Shown here one piece after another: positions 1 to 12,180 of a stretch of 64,000 nt of DNA. How positions within the stretch are numbered: position 1 is the stretch's first letter; every line of letters starts with the position of its first letter. The position numbers and the translations under genes were made by a program. The DNA is taken from NCBI GenBank assembly GCA_000708835.1, contig DF236987.1, positions 124,001-188,000 of the forward strand, in the 5' to 3' direction. The notes beneath the pieces are model-generated. The model was not told where the DNA came from. It did no database searches and saw nothing but the letters and a program-made list of their open reading frames with translations. This DNA is from Klebsormidium nitens. Its lineage: Eukaryota; Streptophyta; Klebsormidiophyceae; Klebsormidiales; Klebsormidiaceae.

Positions 1-657
1 ACATTCATCGTCCGGGATCGCATGCATGCTGGCTTTGTAATACGGGCAGCTGGCTTGGTACTCGTATATGATATTAATGTACGTAATCGATCATGGCCGC
101 CGCGCCGCATCAACTCTACACATGCACTAGCGCATGCGAGCTTTGTGCATAGCCTTTACAAACCATTCGATGATGTCCAGCGCCCATAATGAGTCGATCA
201 TTCAGGATGGATCGAGGCCCGGCCGCGTCTGCAGCGAGCGCGGTGCTGGCGCTTCGATTCGCAACCTGATAGTTTATAGCCCCTGCCACTGGTTGGGATG
301 CAAGCGCCTGCATCCCCTTGATTGGCCCACGGGCCAGGGGCTTATTATGCAAGTGCGTCCAACAAATATTCGACGCTGAGCGGGTGAACATGCGTCAATT
401 TTGCTGACGCATCTGAAATTTCTGACGTGAAGCATCACACAGCGTCTGGCAGCTCAATTTTGAACAAAGCGACCATTAGTAATAAGTCAGATTCACCGGC
501 ATCAGTCTGATCGCAAAAGCTTCTTCTTAACTCCTATCTAAGCGGCATATCTTGGCGAAAAACTGGTACCTTACACAAAGATACCGAATTATCTTGCCCA
601 CCTCAACCCGTCCCCACTGATCAACAGCAAAACTTGTGAGACAGCTTTTTCATCTCT

Positions 658-975
658 TCACTCAGCGCGCACGATGAGGACCTCCTGCAACTCGCTCAGC
701 TGCCGCCGCTCTAATTCGGCCGAGATCAACGCCTTCTTCTCTGCGACTGGCGCATTGCGCTTGGACAGGGCCAGGGGGCTCTCGCTGCGACTTTCCCCTC
801 CCTCTACTTCCTCCTGCGCCTGCGCCTGTGGATGCTCCCCCACATTCAAGGAACGACTGTCATCTTCTTCCTGTGCTGCCAGTAAAGAGAGCAGGCAAAC
901 CTTGATTCCTAGACAGTGCACGACTATGTAAACTATGAGAATCATCCATCCCACCGTCTCCATGAAAGGTACCAT
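658..975 (-). CDS. Possible small single-pass membrane protein (hypothetical)
   Basis: A 105-codon intronless ORF with a true ATG. Its N-terminal third is hydrophobic (WMILIVYIVVHCLGIKVCLL, about residues 11-30), consistent with one membrane segment. The rest is very polar and charged (an E/Q-rich stretch followed by a Lys/Glu/Leu helix ending in VLIVRAE), as in a tail that could form a coiled coil. I do not recognise the family. No flanking exon was found. The opposite strand is also open for 85 codons, so this may be chance. It is reported because the hydrophobic-then-charged layout is less random than that of the surrounding ORFs. Confidence 0.25.
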   Translation of the reverse strand: MVPFMETVGWMILIVYIVVHCLGIKVCLLSLLAAQEEDDSRSLNVGEHPQAQAQEEVEGGESRSESPLALSKRNAPVAEKKALISAELERRQLSELQEVLIVRAE

Positions 976-1862
976 CTCGAGACACTGGAGTGGCTCTTTC
1001 TATCCAGCTCGTGTTCCTTTTGTCAGCCGCGCTGAAAAGGGTCTGTTGACACTGGTCGACTCTTCGAAAGCTTTCAAATCAGATGTATAGCTGATTGCGC
1101 TGCAGCAGCCCGCGCAATTCTTTTTATGCAGGCAAGATGACCGTTCATTTCAAAATTCTTCACGCTTCCTCCGATGCTGCAGGAAAGCAGACAGCACTTG
1201 CGAAGCTTGGAACCCTTTGAATGACAGTAGGAGAGTACGGAGGACAGTTTGCAGACAGCAGAAATCCGTCGTATCTGCCGTCTCTCCTTGACCAGGAGCT
1301 TGACCGTTCCACTTCCAGGTCGTTGACACAGATTCTCTCGTTCTCAATCACATTAATCTTCTTCTCGGTGGAACAGGCGTATGCATGCTCGAAGTGAGCT
1401 CCCAACGGTTGCGCATGCAGAATAGCACAACTGAGCTCCCAACTCGTAGCGCGCTGACGCTGACGACAGCAGTACATAATCAGCCTAAATTATAATCAGC
1501 CCTCAAAAGATTTATGTTGTTTAATAGCCACTCGAGAAGCCTCAATTAGCTCTGAGTTATTATGATTTGCCACAGCTCAATCCCAGGACGCAGCTAGGAG
1601 CTAGGTTGATGGTTGGGTTTCTGACCATTTGACAATTCGGGAACTACGACTTTACTGCTACAGATGAATTTCAAGCTGATAAGATCTTATATCCAAAGTA
1701 GCAGTTCGGATTACTTGAATCATTGTCAGATTTTGTCGTCGGATGTTGTTGACATGTGCTCGTCGGTACGACGCGTGTCAAAGAATCAGACCTTTAACTA
1801 GAGATCCTTTCACGCACTATTAAAACTCAGTAGGCTGGAGCCCCAGCACCAGCGCGGAAATA

Positions 1863-2054
1863 CCGGTAATACTCGTGTGACATAACGGGCGTGACCTAAG
1901 ATACGAGCTACCCGGGCACTTCAAACTAAAATCCTAACCCGAATATTTACCCGCTCCGCACCCCAACCCACCCCTAACCACCATACCAACCGCACCCGTC
2001 CCCCGGGTGCCTATCTTAGGTCACACGGCTCTTAGGTCACACGAGAGTTATCGG
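1863..2054. mobile_element. MITE-like element with nested inverted repeats
   Basis: The ends form an imperfect 19-bp terminal inverted repeat: the left end at 1863-1881 and the right end at 2036-2054 match at 16 of 19 positions, with a perfect 10-bp CTCGTGTGAC core. A second perfect 13-bp inverted repeat lies inside (GTGACCTAAGATA at 1891-1903 against its complement at 2012-2024). The core is a C-rich tract (about 1936-1998) whose reverse complement recurs elsewhere in the window. There is no coding capacity. No clear target-site duplication was seen, so the superfamily is not assigned. Confidence 0.55.
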
Positions 2055-3508
2055 AGTGGATTTGGACATCCAAAGAGTCGATTAAGTATCAACGCGGGGT
2101 GCTATCCGATCTCGAGAAACGGGAGACTCATAGTGCCACCTGTGACGAGAGCGTGACGTTGATGACTGTGGTCGGGGACCTACGTCGTAAGAGATACCAC
2201 AGCAATAGGCGCAAGGTACGCCAGCTGATCCAGTAGGAACTTCTGTGCTCCAATCAAGCAGGACTCTGAAAAGACCCTCACCATTCGATCAGAAAAACAG
2301 TTTCAAAAACGAGTCTTTTGGAATAAAGGACTTGAAGCTTCAATTGATTGACTCACTCGATCAACAACGGCGAAACTACAAGAGTGGGCAAGTAAAACCA
2401 GGAGCGAGCAGAAACGGATTCCTTGGCCAGCCCTCCAATTTAAGAAGCTCGAGTGCGCCTGAGGGATGCAGCACAGACGATAGTGCAACGGCAAGGTGCT
2501 AGCTCCAGGATCATTAATACGAAACGAACGAATTCCTTCGTTCACGTTCTCTCTTAGCGTACTACTAGGGCCGTTGTGAAAGCATTGAAGAGCACATGGT
2601 CAAACTCAAACAAAAGCACATTTTCTCGTTCGCGAAGTTGTCGAAAATATGTTGTAAAAACTCAGTTCCTGCGAACTCCTTTTGACATTTGTACCTGCAC
2701 TATGCTCGATCCATGCCTTCGCACTACGCACGTGGGCTTTTAGCTAGAAGTGTTCGTAAAAGAGCTCCGAGCCCGGCGCCGTCAACTTGGGTCACTCTTT
2801 GACGGCTGCACCGCCGCCCAACCGTCTCCACATTCTGCGTGCGACTACTGTTCGGGTGCATGATCACCGTCCACGTACTATGCCGGAATGAATTCTTCTC
2901 ATGATACGGGATTTATTGTACACAAAGATTTCATCAGACTCATTTTCATAGTTCAATTGCAAATCAAGAAGGAATGGCAAACCTGTGCTTGAAACACAAA
3001 CGTGGAATGCTGCATTACGATTCGCCAAGGTGGGCTGGGCTGCAAAGGTGCATCGGTCATGTGTCGGTGTTCGGTGTCTTGACGTAGAATGGAGTCGAGA
3101 GAAAACATAAAGACAACTTTTGAATTCCTTGAGCGGACACAGGAAAACGGAATATAAGTTGCCTGGGGCTTAAGCCGAAGGTACGACCAGTATTGTGTGA
3201 CCCTTTGCAGGATAGGATTATTCGTCAGAAGCTCAACATTTGAATTATACTTCAACTCGCTGCCTTAAGCAAGGCTAAATATCTGGTGTGAGCTTGGTAA
3301 CCCGTCAAAAACCTTTCTAAGTATACCCGAAAACCATGGCTCTCTGCACTCTCTGCACTCAAGCTCGACCGATGAACCAGGCCGGAGAAGCATAGCTCGA
3401 TTTCACTCCTGACAGCTAGACATACATAAATATCGAACCCTTTCCGGATCGAAACCGCGTCCATGAAGATTCCAAAGGAGCGTCGCACTGATCATAAGCG
3501 GGCGCGCT

Positions 3509-6500
3509 CTATGAGGAGATCACACTCCCGCCGGCGTTGGACCGCAGGAACTCGGGGACGCTCAGGATGATGAACTCGTTGTTGTCCACCTGGTTAGGGA
3601 CACGGCCTGCGAAAACCCAAACCAGGGTTACCAATCCTTCGACTTTGCTCAAACTTGATCGTTCGCTTTTTGCATGGGCTTTCGGGGTTTTTAGTCTTAG
3701 AGTTTGTGCACCGCAGTTCAGCGTTTAGCTCAACCATGCCCAGTTTGCGTCGAACGGAAAGGGCTCGCGGCTGAGAAGAATGGACACATCAAGCATCCTG
3801 TTTTCGCAAGCCTGACCTTTATGGAACTCTTGGACTCATTGCCGCCACTCGAACCTTCATCAAACAGCGGAGGCGAAGCGTGCGAAGGGGTCTTTTGACC
3901 CGATAAGAGCCAAACCATAACTAAACTTCAAGAGTAGACCTGGACACTGATCGAAACGGATCGTGAATTCATTTCCACACGGATGCTTGGCTAGCCCACA
4001 CCATCATTCACGCATCGCGCTGCACTTGCCGGAGAAGAGCACTTTGTTGACAACCAGGACCGACCGAGCATGTAGAATTCAACGCTCACTCCACGGACGA
4101 CGGACAAACAAACTGCTTCTCCAAACCACAGTTCTAACCGCAAAATAACCGGCGCTCACCCGCGGAGAAGGGCAGGTTGTTGTCGTTGCAAACGATGATC
4201 TGGCCTGCCGTGGCGTTGGACACGTCCACGCTCTCGATGGTCACGAAGGGGAAGGTGAAGCGACCGCCCACCAACGGAACCCTGCAGCGGAAAACGTGTT
4301 CGTCCGTTACTGAGTTGCTTTACTCAACCGGATTATAACTCTTACTGACTTGCTTAGCCTGATTGGATTTTAGATAGACGGCGTCTATGTTTTCTTTCTG
4401 CCCTGTCGTCCTCAAGCGCTTTGCGAGTATATCTTCAGAGGCGGAGTCAACTCGAAAAGCATTATTCTGGACTTTAGGGGATTGTCTCGTTGACGTATGT
4501 CCAATTACAAGCTTTGAACCTCGTCTGGGTGGCCGAAAAACCACAAACAATCTCTTCATCCTTCGTTCCCAGGACTAGGTCAACTTCAAAAGCCTTCCTT
4601 AGATGCACAACCCTACTCAACAATCGAAAAAATGGATCCCGTTGATCAACGGTTCAGTCCAAAAAGCTACGAAACAGTCGAGCAGAAAGCTCCGCTGAAC
4701 AAGAAGCGCCCCTCAATGATCCGGCAACGTTGCCGGTGCAAAAGAACGTTTGGCAGTTCTCATATCCAGAGACTTCTGAGTCCCCCACAACAGGAAGAGG
4801 GCCGTTGCCTGAATAAGGGTGCAAACGACCGGGCGCAAAATCACACTCTTCTGAAAGAGTACAGGCATCGTAAGTTGCTCTGATCAACGGAAGGAAAGCT
4901 TTGTATGGCATGCGAAGGTCGAAGGTTGCTTGTGCTTCGAGCAGTCAAGGTAGAGTTCTTCGCCGTCGAGCTTGTTAAGATAGTAATCTCAACTCCAGAT
5001 TGGCAGCTTTATGCGCCACACACCGGCCTAGGCTGGCGCCTTTATGACTCTCACCTGGAAACGGCGTTGGGGTCCGCAATGTCCAGAAGATCGATGTACG
5101 AGTTCTTGACTAAGAAACCGTCCGCATCCGTGTTGTTCAGGTTGATCATATAGATGCGCTTCAGCAGAGCTGCATTACAGGAAAACGGTATGAAGCGGAT
5201 TCAAACGAGAATGTGAGATCGTGACATCTGGGTTCAAGACAGCTCGAATCGAATCTTCCGTGCCGTACCTCCGGACTGTCTTACCGGACTGTCTTAATCC
5301 GACTTTCCTGTTGCGAAGTCTATGTGTGATCTTGAAATGGACAGATACGAAGTCTTTCAACCACTTCGCACTCTCATTCTGGCCTTTGGAAAACCCGATT
5401 GGATGGAACGGACGTGCTGAACAAGCAAGCACTCTCTTCGGCTCAAAAAGCACACAAAGTTAGTGCTGTCCCTCTGAATTACTCCAAGCCAGAGGAGTAC
5501 TTGAAGCCAGGTGGGCTATGAATCCAGGTGGATATGACTCCAAATCCGTGTTACTAATAACTTGCAAAGTTTCTCCAGGTTCAAGGACAAAACCGCCGTC
5601 ACCTGGGGTACCGAAGCAGTTGATGGTTCTGCCCGAATAGCAAGCACGACTGGAACTCAATACCCATTGGACAAATCAGGCTATGCGTCCGCTTTCGACT
5701 AAAACAACATCATGTCCAAGTCGAACGATTGCAAACCCAGAATTACTAAGAACCTGGAAGCGGTTTAGGGTACTTGCAAAATCGTTACACCCAAGTCAAA
5801 TCGGTCCTCACCGGGGGTGTCGAAGCAGTTGGTGGTGGTGGTCCCCGGGGTGCACGCATTCGCCCTGTCTCCCGCCCCGTTGTCGCGCTCGATGATCATC
5901 CCCCGGGTGGCGTCAACCATGTTGAAGTCACCAATGGCGTTGCCGTTGGTTTCTAGGGGGTACTTGTAGGTCGTGGACGTGAAGTTGCGGATGCTGAGGT
6001 CGAACTGCGCGGCGACACGTGGCACGAGCTTAGAGGGGGAGCTGTCTCGTCAAACGTGGCACGATGCGCGAACAGCCAAGAACTGCCTCCAGGCTGTGAG
6101 CTATCTTTCTTTTTTGATCGATCTTATGAATGGTATGCGCTATGAAGGGTAATTGGGACGGGTGGGGTTGGTTTAGGGGGTTAGGGTGGGTACGGGTGCG
6201 GAGCGTGTAAACCATTAGTCTAGGTTTCTAGTTAAGTTTGGCTCTTATCCTTCATGGTGCTCATACAATCGAAAATTACATCTTTTATGGAGCACCGAAT
6301 AGAAACCGAAGATGCGGGTAATGATTTCCAGCAAGAAAGGGGTTCCTGGTTTTGGGAGGACATTGACAAAACCTGTCTGAACCTAACAAGCGTAGAATGG
6401 AGCGAAGAAGCAACCCAATCGACGCGTCATAAGCAGACTGCGTTACGAGTAAATGAACTGTAGAGACGAGGAGCAGACACTTTGTTTCGAGCTGGAAAGT

Positions 6501-9500
6501 AACGTCCGTTCGTCCTACCGGACTGGAATGCAAGCACGTTAAGATAAACTCTGACAATTTAAAAATGTCAATGCGAACAAGCATACGAAAACGCTGGCTC
6601 GAAAAAAAAAATCGCAGCCCTTGGCAGGTGGGGAGACGGAGACGGTCAAATGAACTTTAAGAAATGGAACTGAATGGAATGGAACGGAACGGCACGTCAT
6701 CCGTTAGTGGATGGTGAACTGAAGATGTGGGACTGAGTTGGGAAGCACAAAATGAATTGCAATGTGCGCTGTGGCAGCAGAGCTTGCAGCTATAATCGAG
6801 GGGACGATTTTCGGATACGTCTGTGTAGCGACTGAAGTTTCACCACCTGCTGTGTGAGCCAACTGATATCACGACTGCCGACTCTATTCGTCAATGAGAT
6901 AACATCTCATGGATCCTCTTCGACCAAGTGTAACTGACTGGGTCAAAGTGCCGCATTGTACAGCTCTTTGCGTCAAACCTGCCATCGGGTTTCAGATGCT
7001 CCGATCATGGTCCCTGATTTTGGACTGTTCGATCGACGACAAGGCAGGCATCGGACGGCCCAAGATCAGGAACCACGCTCCGAGAGTCTGGAACCCGATG
7101 GCAAGTTTGATGCAAACAGCTGAACGCTGAAAGCAAGGGTAAAGTTTCACTTAGTCGCCAGGCGATTCTTACTTGCATGATGCGAAGGAACTCCTTGCCA
7201 GCTGGCGTCTTCTCGTAGGTCTTGGCGGTATAGTTCCAGAGCGGTCCCTCCAGCAGGGGGTAAAGGTACCGGCCATCGGGCGACTGAGCCATGCCCTCGA
7301 AACCCTTTGAGTGCTTCAGCTCGTACACTGCAAAAGCGCATGGGATGACGTCAGGATTTTGTACTCGTAGATGCTTTTCTTTTGGATATTGCTCGTCGAA
7401 GTTGGAAAGTGGTGCAATCTCTGCTTGTGACGGGTTGACAAGATATTGCAACCAAGTCTTTGACAGTCATGCTCGATGAGCGTCGAGAGATGTGTTTGAA
7501 TGTTTGCCGGTTCAGTCGTCTCGACTCTCAAGAAAAGCTAGCCATCGAGAGATGGCAGTGACAAGCAGGCCCTTTCAGGATTTGTTACTGGTCACTCCTT
7601 TGACGCTGCTGACAAAAACTGTCTTGGCCCTCATATTTCTGTGGCAAACTCTGTAATTTTTGAAGAGGATCACTTTCCCCAAAGAATGACGAGTTTTCCA
7701 TGAAGATGTAATTACCTTAACGGTTCTGAAGACGTTTTTTTTGGAATATTTTCAGCTGTCCATCAGACTTGGAGATACGAAAAGGCAACGAAGTGCCTGG
7801 CATTCCAGATTCCAACCTAGAAATGCTTGAGCGAGCAACACATTGCTCCTTATCCGAGACACCAAAGTGGTCGCGACTCACCAGGGAGCGACGCGTCGGG
7901 GTTGGGCAGAATGAGCTTGTCGTTGTCGGGGCTGCGCACGGCGCCGAGTCCGGGTACCACGGTGTCGTAGAAGTTAAGGACCTGGAAAAGGAGGGTTATG
8001 ATACGGTTGATCTCTGGAAGGACCGGGGAAAAGGAGGTCATGCTATGGTTAATTTCTGGACGGACTGGGGAAAAGGAGGTTGTGCTACGGTAAATCTTTG
8101 AAAGGACCTGGAAAAGAGAGGTTATGATATGGTTAAAGCTCTGGAAGAACCTGGAAAAGGAGGTCATGTTACGGTTTGGTCCGTTTAAGGATCATCCCTG
8201 ACTAGCTCTGGTTTAGCCGAAGACCTGGGAAAAGGGGGTTATGATGCAGTTAGTCGTGGTGAAGGATCAGCCCTGACTAGCGCTGGTTTATTTGAAAACC
8301 TGGAGAAAGGGGGTTAAGATGCGATTAGTCTTTGTTAAGGATCAGCCCTGACTAGCGCTGGGTTAGTCGAAGACCTGGGAAAAGGGGGTTGAGATGCGTT
8401 TAGTCCCGGTTAACTGGACCAGCCCTGACTGGCGCTGGTTCTGCCGGAGACTTAGTTTGTGCGTTCAGCGATATCAGGTAGGCCTCAGCCATGTGATGGT
8501 GTCTCGACACGGGAAAAAGTTCACAGATTCTAGCAGAAGCAAACCATAAGAACGGCTCGTGGCCATTCTTCCTGTGGCACGAACTGCACGCGTAACGAGA
8601 GTGATGCATCAATACACAAGAATCTCTCAAAACTCGTAACGGCTTGGAGGCGTCTAGACGTTGAATCCAACGAACTAGACGAAAGTCGCGAGCACTTGAA
8701 TCCCCTTCCGTTCACCATTTTTTCTACTGCGCACCAAAGACACAAATCCGTCCTCTTTGGGAGATGTGGCGCCGTAAACGGCGTACTGGTTGTCACGCCC
8801 CGATTACGAAAAGAGAACAACAAGCATCGAACTTACTAGCTTTACCATGTAATATTCCACTTGGTTTTAAAAGGCTACTGTAGTGCCCTGATTACAGGCA
8901 ACCAATGCAAAACCTAATCCCAAGCCCGCCGGTGGGTACCCGGTTCGGACGCCCGGTACGTACCTTGCCGTCCGCAGCGTTGACCTCCAGGAGGTACGGA
9001 CCAAACTCGTCACCGAACCAGTAGCTGGTACCAACCGGCTGGATGGACTCAATGTCGAAGTCGGAGCCGGTCAGGTAGCGCTTGGACGTGTATTCGTTCT
9101 GCGAATGAGAGGGTTGGGAGTAAGATTACGTGTCTTTTTGGGTCGTGGAAGCGTCTCGATATCTGCTATGAGAGTCTTTCGGACGTGCTCTTATTGTTGG
9201 ATGTATTTCCTTTGTGTGGGTAAGACGGGGGGGGGGGAAGGCGTGTCGTTCGAGAGTCTTTCGAGAGTCTCAAGAACCGCGTTTTCAAAAGCACGTCCCA
9301 GTAGAGGCACGGTGGATCGAGTCCAGAGTAAGTCTGAAAAAGGAGACCATATCCATCAAAATGGGTCTTCAATTGAGGGAAAACATTCAAAGCGCGATAT
9401 CGTTTAATTGGACGTTTCCGTCGGAACCAATCTCAAAGCCTACTTCAGACCGATCTCAGTCCGGGATTTCTTTTTCGGTGCGCCACACGGGGCGCTTACC

Positions 9501-12180
9501 TTGATGAGGAAGGGCACCTTCTTGTCTGGGTCGTTCAAAAAGATTGTTTTGAGGAGGGTGACGTTCCCGGCGCCAAAGTTGGGCTGGGTGACGTAAGCCT
9601 GGAGGATGAGATCAGGCGAGTTTGGCTTGTTGCCGAACCTGCATGTGAAGGAGCATTGCGTCATTAGCCATCGTTTGTAACGACATCTCCTCCCAAGGTG
9701 CCTTCTTTTCTCTTCGCTGCAGTCGAATCAGAACTGAGCTTCTCGGGGCAGGATACAGCGGCGGAGTGTGTTTCAATTGGTTCTTCTATAGCTGTTATAT
9801 GCTCCACCTATCGAGGTTCGTGATGCATCGGGAGAAGATGGTCACCTCGGTGGAAATCGGGTCTAGGCCGTTTTTCAATGGGAATTGCAAGGTACGAAGG
9901 GTGTCTCAAGCTTGGCAAACAGTTCCCCACAACTCAGAAAGAGGAGCACTGTCGCTACAGGAAAGCCAAACAACCTCTCACCCTGGTTGCCTCCCACTCT
10001 CTTGCGCAGCAGGATTGAAGCTGCTTTGAGCCACTCCTCTAGTACGCCAAAAGTTAGGCCACAAGAACGTCCGATTCTTATCCAGGCTAAACAAACTTGA
10101 GGAGAAAGAGAAGTTTAGCAAAAAGATAAGAAAGGTTTTCAGGTGAAAGGAGGATTTAGGAGAAACTATGCAAGGAGAAAAGAAAGGTGTTTGGGATAGT
10201 GTCCCGACCCGTTATCCTGCAAGTGAAGGTAGGTCCCATTGCCCAGGGTCTTGATCCCCGAGAGCCCTTGTAGCGGCTGGCCAACGAACGGGTACGACAG
10301 GCCGGTCGGTCTCACAACGGTGCCATTGCCGTCGGTTCCGACAAAGGCCCCGAGGGTGTCAATCCTGCAAGAGTGGAAAGGAAGCGGATTGACACCAATT
10401 CGAGAAGGCTGCGGGAAACTTATGACATAAAGATGTCTTAAGAAGTCAAATATTGAAGACTTCTGCCACTGGAGTTAAAGGCTTTGCCACAGTTCTAACT
10501 AAGCCATTTGAAGAAGTACATCTTATATCAGAGAAGAGCTTTGACATTCAATATTCAAAGCAATTTCAAAGCTGACTGCTTTGCAGCCGATACAACGCCG
10601 TTCAACCAAGTTGCACGCCTGGTAAACAAGAGCTTAGCCAGTAACTATTCAAGCTTGGTGTTGGGAGGACAACCTTTCCTGTCTTCTTCTGAAAAGATTG
10701 GTTGGTACCTTCCCAATTGCTGCCTTGCATTATTTGGGGTGATGCAAAGCAAGCCACATCCAAGGCCCTCAAAGACAACTTTTGTGCATTGTCAACATGA
10801 GCGAGGAGAGAAGATAAACAATCAGTCTTACATTGATACCAAAGCAGATTGAACTCCTGAAGGATCTCCACTAGCTCACCTACGGTTACCGTTGGTCCCG
10901 CTGCAATACTTGCATGAGACATTGAGCTGCGCAGGCGCGTCAGCAGGGGGCGCCTGGAATGTGTTGGCCGGGATGAGAGCATGGCCGACCAGAGTGGCAT
11001 TGTACTTGGTAGCGGCGGTAGCGGGTGCTGCTGCTGCAGGGGCAGGGGCCGTTGCGTTCTGGAGAAAGAAAGTCAGTTTTCAGTTGAGCAATCTGCTGGA
11101 TCGTGCTAACCACCTTGATGGACCGGACTAACCAACTTGGTGGACCTTGATAAGCTCCCTGTTGGACCTGCTGGTCAGGAAAGACTGACGAATATACTTG
11201 GTCAGCAGAGAGACACTAAGAAACCAGATTACTTGAGCTGAAGAACCAGATGGAATATTGGGAGTCTACCAACTTGGTCAGGTTGAGGAATGCGCCTTAC
11301 TTTGAGTCGCTATCAATGGTTTGCTGCCAAACTTGAGCTTTGCGAGTTTGGTACACTAGGCGTCCAACATTACTAAAATGGGAAGAACCATTCCTTTTGT
11401 AGGGAGTAGAAGCTGTGTCTAGGTACTCTGGTATGCTTTCCAGAACGTTGAAATGAGGAGTCTGAATTGTGCTGTTAAGGGGCAACGTGAGACCCCAGTG
11501 ACTCCGGTCTCCAGACTAGAGAAGGAGGGAAAGCATACAGTTTTGCAATGTCAGGACGTCATTAGGCAAAGTGGAAATGATGCATGCACCAAATGGATGG
11601 CTGTCTGCTCTGCAAAGAGTTCCTTCTCTCCTCTTGCTTTCCCTGTCTTTTCTACGTGTCTTTCTCGCTTACCTGCTCTCTACCTGATCTGACATCAGAA
11701 CTTTATCAACCTCTTTATTCAAGTGTGGCCAGCACCTTAGTTCTGCCAGGAACATTCATGGTGATAGATATAGAGGCAATGGGAAAAACACTATCTCTGA
11801 GAAACGAAGCAACTTTCGGAGACAAAGCGCTCCGGGTTTGATTGGGGGCTGGGTTTGATTCAACCAGTCAGCCTGCCCCCCACTCTAAAACAGTTTGCCA
11901 TGAACAAGTGGTAACTGATAATGTTTGCAGGCTTGACTCGACCTTGAGCTCCATAACTTGCCACCAAACGAGCCTTTCAAAAGCAAGAGCGTAAAGCTAA
12001 GTACTTGAACATAGATAAGTGTGATGGAGGGTCAGCAAATGGTGTGTCAGCAAATCCCTTTTCAGAGAGTCAACAGCGACCAAGTGCAGCAATGCCAGGT
12101 GAAGAACATACCTGTGCGCTGACGGCGGTGAAAGCAGCCACCGCGACCAGCACCAGCAGAGCAGACCGAGCAAACGCCAT
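3509..12180 (-). CDS. Secreted phytase-like (esterase-like activity of phytase) domain protein, 11 exons
   Basis: Exons in transcript order: 12112-12180, 10880-11058, 10209-10364, 9500-9638, 8964-9098, 7882-7981, 7173-7327, 5812-6004, 5055-5169, 4160-4281, 3509-3606. They join in frame to 486 aa ending in TAG. The first exon is a clean signal peptide (MAFARSALLVLVAVAAFTAV, then SAQ). An Ala/Pro linker follows, then a single domain I assign to the Phytase-like family (Pfam PF13449). Supporting blocks are DFDIESIQPVGTSYWFGDEF (exon 5), GFEGMAQSPDGRYLYPLLEG (exon 7), FTFPFVTIESVDV and CNDNNLPFSAG (exon 10). Family members are beta-propeller-like secreted or periplasmic proteins with poorly characterised phosphatase/esterase activity, so the substrate is unknown. 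Several N-x-S/T sites fit secretion. The donor of intron 3 (GTCGGG) is weak. The gene lies tail-to-head with the P450, same strand, 1.6 kb apart. Confidence 0.88.
5578..5636 (-). repeat. Exon echo: degenerate copy of the 3' end of phytase-like exon 8
   Basis: The stretch resembles the last 45 bases of exon 8 and its donor (5805-5850). It shares the GAAGCAGTTG core followed by GGT, and a degraded donor, but no usable frame. It sits in the intron just downstream of that donor. Confidence 0.55.
7978..8425. repeat. Intronic tandem repeats in intron 5 of the phytase-like gene
   Basis: Two successive arrays. At 7978-8175, five units of roughly 45-60 bp each contain a CTGGAAAAGGAGGTYATG-like core. 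On the gene strand this core is a repeated pyrimidine tract plus acceptor (CCTTTTCC with AG or GG), that is, echoes of the acceptor of exon 6. At 8200-8425, four units of about 72 bp share the words AGCCCTGACTAGCGCTGGTT and CCTGGGAAAAGGGGGTT. The array is not CRISPR-like: units are contiguous and degenerate. Confidence 0.7.

Larger units (their letters stand above)
1..3508. other. Intergenic region downstream of the phytase-like gene
   Basis: I recognise no conserved protein here. It holds one short membrane-type ORF and one terminal-inverted-repeat element, both listed separately. The first 120 bases and 28100-29300 share a texture rich in GCATGC and ATATAG words. Several other 60-100 codon ORFs are open, but they lack codon bias, recognisable domains and splice-consistent neighbours. 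The 3' UTR of the phytase-like gene must lie just below 3509; I see no unambiguous polyadenylation signal for it. Confidence 0.6.

Noticed and set aside
1936-1998. CCCTAA-like tract as an interstitial telomere
   Set aside because: There are only isolated CCTAACC words without tandem TTTAGGG units. It belongs to a repeat with inverted ends.
8200-8425. Regular ~72-bp repeats that might suggest a CRISPR array
   Set aside because: Units are contiguous and degenerate, lie in a eukaryotic intron and have no spacer-repeat alternation.
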